From: a virus
Direction: 5' to 3' (one strand)
DNA: 45,065 nucleotides
IMG/VR virus record: IMGVR_UViG_3300025047_000026
Coordinates: 1-45,065 of that record
The notes beneath the pieces are model-generated. The model searched no databases. It was given only the letters and a program-made list of their open reading frames with translations, and was not told the DNA's origin. The position numbers and the translations under genes were made by a program. This document shows, one piece after another, positions 14,247 to 19,894 of this stretch; position 1 is the stretch's first letter; each line of letters starts with the position of its first letter.

Positions 14247-14396
14247 ATGATTTTCGTGCTTTCGATTTTCTTTATCGTCGTCAGCGCCGCCGGACTCTTT
14301 CTGGATGAGCCCGGTTGGAGGCTCTTCTATCTAGTGCTGATCGGGCTGAACGCATTTTCCGCATGGGCTAGCCGCCCAAGAGGGGGGCGGTCATGA
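14247..14396 (+). CDS. small two-span membrane protein
   Basis: This is a 49-residue protein. The first hydrophobic span (FVLSIFFIVVSAAGLFL) opens the protein, and the second (LFYLVLIGLNAFSAW) precedes a basic tail RPRGGRS. AGGGGG lies 12 bases before the ATG. The stop overlaps the next start as ATGA. The function is unknown. Confidence 0.6.
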   Translation: MIFVLSIFFIVVSAAGLFLDEPGWRLFYLVLIGLNAFSAWASRPRGGRS

Positions 14397-14701
14397 CAAT
14401 CCTTTCAAAATCCGTTGCGGCCGCTTGCGAGTACGCAGACGTGTCAGTCTCGGATGTCGCCTGTCAGGACAAGCGTCCGGTCATCGTGCGCCTGCGCTGG
14501 GCTTTCTGGTTCCACTTGACGGCTATTGCAGGCTGGTCCCTTCCGATGGCTGGCCTACGGACGGGCCACGACCACACGACCGTCCTGTATGGCATCCGAA
14601 AACACGCGGCTGAGCATTTCGGCACTGATCCGCAAGCTGGCCTTGAGACGATCCGCTCTGCCGCACAGGCCCCCCTGCTTAAGCTGATGGAGGTGGCATG
14701 A
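14393..14701 (+). CDS. stand-alone DnaA domain IV-like protein
   Basis: In this 102-residue protein, residues about 34-72 match the DNA-binding domain IV of DnaA: LRWAFWFHLTAIAGWSLPMA, then GLRTGHDHTTVLYGIRKH. The latter corresponds to the DnaA signature with the H-x-T that contacts DnaA boxes. The AAA+ domain is absent. It lies in the phage replication region and may bind the phage origin or compete for DnaA boxes. Similar domain-only proteins occur in alphaproteobacterial phages. The start overlaps the upstream stop by 4 bases. Confidence 0.75.
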   Translation: MTILSKSVAAACEYADVSVSDVACQDKRPVIVRLRWAFWFHLTAIAGWSLPMAGLRTGHDHTTVLYGIRKHAAEHFGTDPQAGLETIRSAAQAPLLKLMEVA

Positions 14702-14985
14702 TGGCGTACCGAAACTGGAGAGAGCGCCCGCTTGAGGGGCCGATGGCTCGCATAGTCAAAACCACGACAGGCGGCGGCAAGGTTCGCTATCACGTTGAGG
14801 CGTATTGTGGCGTGACGCTCGCTGATTTTAGGGCTGACGAAGATTGGCGTGAAGTGTGCCAACGAAAATCCCTGAAGTCAGCCGAAAAGATTGCGGCCCG
14901 GATCGAGCGGCGCAGGCGTAAGGGGGCGGTTGCTGAAAAGGAAACTCTCCCCGCCGCCACCCCCACCCAAGGAGAAGACGAATGA
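14698..14985 (+). CDS. hypothetical small phage protein
   Basis: This is a 95-residue basic protein with a beta-like stretch (RIVKTTTGGGKVRYHVEAYC) and an Arg-rich helix (IAARIERRRRKGAVAEKE). It is not recognised. The first two codons are ATG; the first overlaps the previous stop. Nucleic-acid binding is possible from charge alone. Confidence 0.55.
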   Translation: MMAYRNWRERPLEGPMARIVKTTTGGGKVRYHVEAYCGVTLADFRADEDWREVCQRKSLKSAEKIAARIERRRRKGAVAEKETLPAATPTQGEDE

Positions 14986-15161
14986 AGAACCAAGACGAAG
15001 CCAGCAAGATCGCCGTCCTCGAGAATATGCTGAGCAACATCGTTGAGACGTATGACCGCGAGAACTTCATGACCACGGCGGACTTTCACAGCACGGATTG
15101 CAGGTGCCTGCGTTGCCTTATTGACGCTGCCGGTGGCTACCTCAGAGAGGATTCCCAATGA
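14982..15161 (+). CDS. small protein with Cys cluster
   Basis: This is a 59-residue protein with a helical N-terminal half and a C-R-C-L-R-C cluster near residues 40-45 (DCRCLRCLIDAAGGYL), possibly part of a metal site. GGAG precedes the ATG, and both ends overlap neighbours. Unknown function. Confidence 0.5.
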   Translation: MKNQDEASKIAVLENMLSNIVETYDRENFMTTADFHSTDCRCLRCLIDAAGGYLREDSQ

Positions 15162-15679
15162 CCCAACTTTGGTACGCCTTCAGTTGCCGCGCCGACCGCA
15201 CAGAAGCGGCTGCCAATCGTCTCGGGGAACTCATGGACTGTGACGCCTTCGCTGTGTGCAGGACGCTTCGCAAGCGCCCCCCTCGCAAGCCAGCCCGCAC
15301 GGTGACAGAGTGCGTGTTGAAGTCCTACATCTTCGCAGGCTTTGACGAGGCACCGAACTTCCTGGCGATCGAGCACATGCCCGGCCCCCGAATTTACCCG
15401 ATCAGCTTTGCCGGCGCAATCAAGCCGCTGAATGGCATGGCGGATCTGAAATGGATCACGGGCCAGCTTCCGAAGCCCTTGCACAGGCACTACAACATTC
15501 CCCGCCTGAGAGGCCAGCACACATGGACCGCGGGCGATCATGTCGAGGTGGAGAACATCGGTCAGGTCGAGGTTGAATCCGTTGACGGCAATCATCTGCG
15601 TCTTGCCTTGCGGTTGCTGGGCCGTCCGGTGATAATGCGGGCAGAGGATGCGCAGTTGGCTTTGAGGCGCGTCGCGTGA
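15158..15679 (+). CDS. NusG-like phage protein, candidate late antiterminator
   Basis: This 173-residue protein resembles NusG. Its N-terminal domain opens LWYAFSCRADRTEAAANRL and contains the strand VLKSYIFAGFDE, where NusG has its gYvFv strand. Its C-terminal part (TWTAGDHVEVENIGQVEVES, NHLRLALRLLG) resembles a KOW module. NusG paralogues act on elongating RNA polymerase. Its position before a promoter, leader and terminators that precede the structural genes suggests a Q-like role. Fold assignment is by eye; the role is inference. Confidence 0.55.
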   Translation: MTQLWYAFSCRADRTEAAANRLGELMDCDAFAVCRTLRKRPPRKPARTVTECVLKSYIFAGFDEAPNFLAIEHMPGPRIYPISFAGAIKPLNGMADLKWITGQLPKPLHRHYNIPRLRGQHTWTAGDHVEVENIGQVEVESVDGNHLRLALRLLGRPVIMRAEDAQLALRRVA

Positions 15680-16221
15680 TGGGAACCAAGCAGCTTCCAA
15701 GCGCGGACGTGCTTCATCAGATTTTGCGGCACGAGCCCGAAGATGGACTTCTTTTTTGGAAAAGGCGTCCGGATCATTTTTTCGGTTCAGAGGGCTCAGC
15801 CAAATCATGGAATAAACAGTTTGCTGGCAAGCAGGCGTTCACATCTCGCGATAGTAATGGGTACTATCGTGGCGGCATATTTGGTACGGTCTATCGGGCG
15901 CATCGGGTTATTTGGGCTCTGGTCCATGGGTGTGATCCTGAATACATTGACCACATAAATGGAGACCCATCGGACAACAGAATTGACAACCTCAGAAGCG
16001 TTTCTGCTTCTGAGAACGCGATGAACTGCCGAAAGCCAAAGACTAACACGAGTGGCTACCATGGCGTTCACTGGAATGAGGCAAATCAGAAATGGCTGGC
16101 CACCATGACGGTTCGTGGGCGATCCATCTACCTGGGTAGCTTTGAGAGCAAGAAAGACGCTGCTCGTGCGCGCAGGGTGGCCAATCGCAAGTATGGGTTC
16201 CACGAAAACCATGGGCGTTGA
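15679..16221 (+). CDS. HNH homing endonuclease with AP2 domain
   Basis: This 180-residue protein has an HNH module at about 74-106 (AHRVIWALVHG, then YIDHINGDPSDNRIDNLR) and an AP2 DNA-binding module at about 126-165 (GYHGVHWNEANQKWLATM, then YLGSFESKKDAARA). This domain order is typical of free-standing phage homing endonucleases. The ATG at 15679 overlaps the previous stop as TGATG; a GTG at 15676 is also available. It may be a mobile insertion between the NusG-like gene and the late promoter. Its lower G+C than the neighbours fits recent arrival. Confidence 0.9.
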   Translation: MGTKQLPSADVLHQILRHEPEDGLLFWKRRPDHFFGSEGSAKSWNKQFAGKQAFTSRDSNGYYRGGIFGTVYRAHRVIWALVHGCDPEYIDHINGDPSDNRIDNLRSVSASENAMNCRKPKTNTSGYHGVHWNEANQKWLATMTVRGRSIYLGSFESKKDAARARRVANRKYGFHENHGR

Positions 16222-16247
16222 CAACTACCAGCAAATCACCTGATAAG
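16218..16247 (+). promoter_or_regulatory. candidate late promoter
   Basis: TTGACA (16218-16223, overlapping the endonuclease stop codon) is followed after 18 bases by GATAAG (16242-16247, four of six matches to the -10 consensus). Transcription would start near 16254 and run through a roughly 150-base untranslated leader into two terminators before the late genes. Confidence 0.55.
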
Positions 16248-16253
16248 GGAACC

Positions 16254-16402
16254 AGTTCACCGAGGACGTGCTAGATGCTTCGCCCGGTGCGAGGGGCTGG
16301 AACACCGCGAGCGCGATCACCAGACCCCAAGTGCGAAGCCTTTTCTGAAATCAGAGCAAGCATCGGTGGTGTAGTCCCCCAGCCTGTCAGCCGTTGCAAG
16401 CG
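16254..16402 (+). other. untranslated leader of the late transcript
   Basis: No credible gene is seen here. A 67-codon frame at 16275-16478 has implausible composition and runs into a terminator. The segment is G+C-rich with short complementary stretches (for example CCCGGTGCGAGGGG, and GGTG/CACC pairs near 16290-16322). It could hold a loading site for an antitermination complex or a small RNA. Confidence 0.45.
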
Positions 16403-16440
16403 AGCCCCGTGTTTCCTGTTTGGAGGCGCGGGGCTTTCTC
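16403..16440 (+). terminator. intrinsic terminator 1 in the late leader
   Basis: AGCCCCG (16403-16409) pairs with CGGGGCT (16429-16435), followed by TTCTC. The 19-base loop and short T tract make it weaker than the next one. Confidence 0.55.
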
Positions 16441-16481
16441 ATAGGGTGAGGCGTTACTCTCGTGGCGTCTTACCATAAACT

Positions 16482-16526
16482 GCCTGCGGCACTTCCAGAC
16501 CATACCCTGTGTCGCAGGCTCTTTTT
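16482..16526 (+). terminator. intrinsic terminator 2 in the late leader
   Basis: GCCTGCGGCAC (16482-16492) pairs with GTGTCGCAGGC (16509-16519), 11 pairs with one G-U, followed by T-C-TTTTT (16520-16526). It is a strong rho-independent terminator upstream of all structural genes, so their expression should need antitermination or a promoter downstream. Confidence 0.85.
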
Positions 16527-16595
16527 GCAAGCATAACCCAATATTCCTGTGAAAAATCAAAGCGTTACGGGGAGGGGGATTCAGGATCGCCCAAA

Positions 16596-16751
16596 ATGGC
16601 CCAAAATCGGGCCTATCCTGTAATAGTTATTGGGGATTCAGCTTCCCCATTGGTATCCAGCCGGACAGCCGACACACTGCTTAGCAATGTACGTTCAAAT
16701 GAGGCGGCATACTGGCTGGATTCCCATGCGGAACGAAAGGGACTGATATGA
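16596..16751 (+). CDS. possible small protein before the late operon
   Basis: This 51-codon frame (ending TLLSNVRSNEAAYWLDSHAE plus a few residues) stops with an ATGA overlap to the next gene. That overlap and the reasonable composition are the only support; the ribosome site is poor. A GTG start at 16509 would overlap the terminator. The rest of 16527-16747 holds only short dyads, such as TGGGGA/TCCCCA near 16632-16650. Confidence 0.3.
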   Translation: MAQNRAYPVIVIGDSASPLVSSRTADTLLSNVRSNEAAYWLDSHAERKGLI

Positions 16752-17125
16752 AATACGAAGTCAAAGGCCTGACCAGCTACGGCGTCTACGATGGCGACCG
16801 TCTGTGCGGGACATATGAGAGCGAGAAGGCGGCAACGCTGGTCGCTGAAGCGCTGAATGAAGAGGAAGAGTTTCGCGAGGTCGAGAATGTCCTGACGTCG
16901 CATCCGCATGGAGATTCTGACTCGTTGCAGGGCGATCCTGAGCTACAGGAGGCGAAGAAGGCCTACAACGCGGCCCTAGCGGCATCCTCGACCGACAAAG
17001 CGCCCATCTGGAGCCCTGACCAAGATGGATCCGGCAATAACTTCACCAACGGACACGCCCCACAGGAGTCCAAGAAAAATGTGCCGCTCAACTGGCGCGA
17101 TGGCTTTGAGCCCACAGGAGACTGA
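16748..17125 (+). CDS. hypothetical phage protein
   Basis: This 125-residue acidic protein opens with YEVKGLTSYGVYDGDRLCGT and the helix KAATLVAEALNEEEEF, then has a long polar, probably disordered tail. The family is not recognised. GAAAGG precedes the ATG. It is the first well-supported gene after the late terminators. Confidence 0.6.
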   Translation: MKYEVKGLTSYGVYDGDRLCGTYESEKAATLVAEALNEEEEFREVENVLTSHPHGDSDSLQGDPELQEAKKAYNAALAASSTDKAPIWSPDQDGSGNNFTNGHAPQESKKNVPLNWRDGFEPTGD

Positions 17126-17128
17126 CTA

Positions 17129-17335
17129 ATGGCTGAAATCAAAACCCCCGACATTTCGCTCACTGGCGTGGGCAATGTCCTGTTCGGCCTCGCGGCCGCT
17201 TTCCTGGTAGACAACATCGCTCTTGATGGCGTTGTCACCAGTGCGCTCCCTGATGTGGTGGTCGGCTTTGTCGGCTTCGTCATCTTTGCCGGCGTCGCGC
17301 TCTATGGCTACAAGCAGGCCAAGAAGCTGAACTGA
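17129..17335 (+). CDS. small two-span membrane protein, holin-like candidate
   Basis: This 68-residue protein has two hydrophobic spans (about 14-33, VGNVLFGLAAAFLVDNIALD, and about 43-62, VVVGFVGFVIFAGVALYGYK) and a basic end KKLN. Size and topology would fit a class II holin, but the lysis genes lie 24 kb away, so this is only a possibility. Its stop overlaps the next start as TGATG. Confidence 0.55.
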   Translation: MAEIKTPDISLTGVGNVLFGLAAAFLVDNIALDGVVTSALPDVVVGFVGFVIFAGVALYGYKQAKKLN

Positions 17336-17466
17336 TGCTCTGGCTAATTGTAGGCATCCTCATCTGCGGGGCTCATGTGGTCATGAACGTCGTTGGCTGT
17401 AGATCCATGATCCGCTCGGCTAAGGCTGCGGCGCGAATGCAGCGACATGCTGAAGGCTGGGACTGA
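17335..17466 (+). CDS. 43-residue single-span membrane protein
   Basis: The hydrophobic N-terminal span LWLIVGILICGAHVVMNVVG is followed by a basic helix (SMIRSAKAAARMQRHAEG). Start and stop both overlap neighbours as TGATG. It is one of a series of tiny membrane-protein genes. Confidence 0.5.
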   Translation: MLWLIVGILICGAHVVMNVVGCRSMIRSAKAAARMQRHAEGWD

Positions 17467-17540
17467 TGCGCTCACTCATCCAGAACATCGGCTACGCATT
17501 CCTGTCTGTCTCGGCGGCGATAGCGTCAGCATTCTCATGA
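17466..17540 (+). CDS. 24-residue hydrophobic peptide
   Basis: MRSLIQNIGYAFLSVSAAIA followed by SAFS is mildly hydrophobic. TGATG and ATGA overlaps on either side are the main support. Confidence 0.35.
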   Translation: MRSLIQNIGYAFLSVSAAIASAFS

Positions 17541-17638
17541 CCAGCTGGGCAGTCTTCGGTGTAGGCGCGCTCTGCATGATCGCCTTCATTCTGATTGGCA
17601 TCTACCTGGCGCTCTCAAGGGGCAACATCGGTGACTAG
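17537..17638 (+). CDS. 33-residue single-span membrane protein
   Basis: The span WAVFGVGALCMIAFILIGIY fills most of the protein. The start overlaps the previous stop as ATGA, and the next gene starts 8 bases before its stop. The longer in-frame start at 17447 would read through two other small frames. Confidence 0.45.
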   Translation: MTSWAVFGVGALCMIAFILIGIYLALSRGNIGD

Positions 17639-17723
17639 CCTCATCCCCTACGCTGGCGCTGCTATCTTTGCCTGCGCTGTGCTGTCTCAGGTGTTCTGGA
17701 TCGTGAAGGAGGATGCGGTTTGA
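17631..17723 (+). CDS. 30-residue single-span membrane protein (GTG start)
   Basis: The GTG at 17631 opens SLIPYAGAAIFACAVLSQVF, one hydrophobic span with an acidic end. It overlaps the gene before by 8 bases and the gene after by 4. Confidence 0.4.
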   Translation: MTSLIPYAGAAIFACAVLSQVFWIVKEDAV

Positions 17724-17977
17724 GCGACAAACATCACATCAAGTCTATTCAGGATTGTGTGGATCTGATTGAGAAGCTCCCGCCTGATCGTGCGGTTGTC
17801 TTTCTGCGGGAATTGCCATTGGCTATTGAGCAGCAGGCGGTACTCCAAAAGCGCGCCAAGGGCCTGAACGGCATCTTGGGTAAGCTTGCGCGTCTGACCT
17901 TCAAGGAAGGCTTTATCTGGGTAGACGATGACGCGGGAACGGCAACGGTCTCCGTGAAGATGCGCCAATCGACGTGA
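17720..17977 (+). CDS. hypothetical protein (TTG start)
   Basis: This is an 85-residue soluble protein with the helical segment SIQDCVDLIEKLPPDRAVVF and a beta end (GFIWVDDDAGTATVSVKM). A TTG start overlaps the previous stop, and AAGGAGG lies 8 bases upstream, an unusually good site for a rare start codon. The family is unknown. Confidence 0.6.
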   Translation: MSDKHHIKSIQDCVDLIEKLPPDRAVVFLRELPLAIEQQAVLQKRAKGLNGILGKLARLTFKEGFIWVDDDAGTATVSVKMRQST

Positions 17978-18075
17978 CCACCATCGCCCAACACACCGCT
18001 CTAACCCTCATTGCCGCTGAAGCGCTTTGTATTGCCCTGTCTGCCATCAGGTGGGCGTGGGAGGATTTCAGGTAG
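17974..18075 (+). CDS. 33-residue hydrophobic protein (GTG start)
   Basis: The GTG overlaps the previous stop as GTGA. A moderately hydrophobic helix LTLIAAEALCIALSAIRWAW fills the peptide. Support is from overlap and composition only. The following 153 bases before the terminase region hold a G+C hairpin (GGGCG/CGCCC, about 18149-18168) without a T tract. Confidence 0.35.
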   Translation: MTTIAQHTALTLIAAEALCIALSAIRWAWEDFR

Positions 18076-18228
18076 ATGCATAGCGCAGCGGGTTCGTCCA
18101 AAGCCTGAAACACAACTCACACTAGAAACGAATAGCGATATTCACGGGCGGAGACTTTCGCGCCCTGCAAAACACAACCCCAAGTAATGATTATCATCCA
18201 ACACCGCTCAAACCGGGGAGGATCAGCC

Positions 18229-18546
18229 ATGACCCATAAACAAACGAAAAAAAATAATAACGTCGCGGGAAAGGCGGGGCCCGGCCGGCCAAAGGGTTCC
18301 CTGAACAAGACCACAACGCTCCTGAAGGAGGCCATTTTGAAGGCCGCTGAGCTGTCAGGCGAGGATGGCAAGGGCAAGGGGAAAACCGTGGGTTATCTCA
18401 AGCGCCTCGCCAACGAACAGCCCGTCGCATTTTCCGGACTGCTCGGAAAGGTCCTGCCAATGCAGGTGACTGGCCCGGAAGACGACGAAGGCAATTACCA
18501 GGAGATCAGGGTCAGCTTTGTCGGTTCTGGAAGTAACCCTAGCTGA
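18229..18546 (+). CDS. probable terminase small subunit
   Basis: This 105-residue basic protein has GRPKGSLNKTTTLLKEAIL near its start and the segment LKRLANEQPVAFSGLLGKVL, a pattern of small proteins placed directly before PBSX-type large terminase genes. Such proteins recognise DNA for packaging. The start at 18229 follows GGGGAGG at 7 bases; an ATG at 18187 lacks this. It overlaps the large-subunit gene by 29 bases. The role is inferred from position and the family pattern. Confidence 0.6.
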   Translation: MTHKQTKKNNNVAGKAGPGRPKGSLNKTTTLLKEAILKAAELSGEDGKGKGKTVGYLKRLANEQPVAFSGLLGKVLPMQVTGPEDDEGNYQEIRVSFVGSGSNPS

Positions 18547-19894
18547 GGCTTTCCGCCCGCTTTACCAGCCCGCTCGTTACAAGGCCGCGCATGGTGGACG
18601 CGGTGGCGGCAAGAGCCATGACAGGGCCGAGGCACTTATCCTGCTCTGTTACGCCAAGCGGACGCGCGCTGTGTGTATTCGTGAGGTTCAGAACTCGATC
18701 CGGGATTCGGTCCGCCAGCTCCTGATCGACAAGATACGGAAATTCCACCTCGGCAATTTCTTCGAGGTCACCAACACGGAGATACGCGGCGCCAATGGAT
18801 CGCTGATCGTGTTCCGGGGCATGCAGGCCTACAATGCGGAGAACATCAAATCCCTTGAAGACTTCGATGTGGCATGGGTGGAAGAGGCGCAGACGCTCAG
18901 TGAGAAATCGCTCAGGCTGTTGCGCCCGACGCTTCGCAAGGAAGGCTCTGAACTCTGGTTCACATGGAACCCGCGCTATGAGACAGATCCTGTGGATGCG
19001 CTGTTCCGCGGCGCCATGCCTCCGAAGGACAGCATTCTCGTCAGCGTCGGACTGGATGACAATCCCTGGGCCACAAAGGTGCTGCGAGATGAGCGGGATG
19101 AGGACTTTGCTCGTGATCCCGAAATGGCGCGGCATGTCTGGGGTGGTGATTACGAGATCGTCAGTGAGGGCGCCTATTATGCGCGCCTGCTGGCCAAGGC
19201 AGATGATGAAGGGCGGATTGGCGACTTCCCGCATGATCCGAAGCTTCCCGTCCGGACGGCGTGGGACATTGGCGTCGATGACTACACGGCGATCTGGTTC
19301 ATTCAGGATGACGGACTCTGGCACACGGTCGTGGACTATTACGAGGTGAGCGGATTGGGGGCCGAGGACATAGTGCGCAATTCGATGCCGGAGCTTGTGC
19401 CTGACCTTCAGGAGCGGGTCGAGACACGCATGGCGCTGGGCCGGTCTGATCCGTATCAGTACGCGGTGCATTACCTGCCGCATGATGTGAAGAACCGGGA
19501 ATGGGGCGCTGGTGCAAGGTCACGGGTGGAAATCCTTGCCGGCCTTGGCGTGAAGCCGATCCAGAAGGGCGCGGCGGTCGGGCCGGAAGAGCGGATCAAT
19601 GCCACGCGGGCCTTGTTGCCGTTCCTGCGCTTCAACCGGACGAGCCGCGTGATGCTGGGGGTGCAGAGGCTGCGCCGTTACGCGCGCAAGCTGAACGAAA
19701 CCGGCGTGACCCCGATCTATATGGGGCCGCTGCATGATGACAATTCGCACGGTGCGGACGCTTTTGGGGAATACGCGGTCAATCGCGGCGCCCACATCGT
19801 CGTCAAGCCGGAAGAGAAGCCGAAACAGCCACGGGGAACGGTTGTGCTTGAGGGCGCACCGAAGCCGCCGAGCCGCAAGCGCATAAGGGTGTAA
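18518..19894 (+). CDS. terminase large subunit (PBSX-type)
   Basis: This 458-residue packaging motor has an N-terminal ATPase with Walker A GGRGGGKS (26-33) and Walker B DVAWVEEA (117-124). Its C-terminal nuclease has AWDIGVDDYTAIWF near 247-260 and DDNSHGADAFGEYA near 410-420, giving the acidic metal triad. The only start that fits is a TTG at 18518 inside the small-subunit gene, with AGGG upstream. The next gene overlaps as TAATG. Confidence 0.93.
   Translation: MSVLEVTLAEAFRPLYQPARYKAAHGGRGGGKSHDRAEALILLCYAKRTRAVCIREVQNSIRDSVRQLLIDKIRKFHLGNFFEVTNTEIRGANGSLIVFRGMQAYNAENIKSLEDFDVAWVEEAQTLSEKSLRLLRPTLRKEGSELWFTWNPRYETDPVDALFRGAMPPKDSILVSVGLDDNPWATKVLRDERDEDFARDPEMARHVWGGDYEIVSEGAYYARLLAKADDEGRIGDFPHDPKLPVRTAWDIGVDDYTAIWFIQDDGLWHTVVDYYEVSGLGAEDIVRNSMPELVPDLQERVETRMALGRSDPYQYAVHYLPHDVKNREWGAGARSRVEILAGLGVKPIQKGAAVGPEERINATRALLPFLRFNRTSRVMLGVQRLRRYARKLNETGVTPIYMGPLHDDNSHGADAFGEYAVNRGAHIVVKPEEKPKQPRGTVVLEGAPKPPSRKRIRV

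Noticed and set aside
16275-16478. 67-codon frame in the late leader
   Set aside because: It runs through terminator 1, has no ribosome site, and its Arg/Pro/Cys composition is unlike neighbouring genes.
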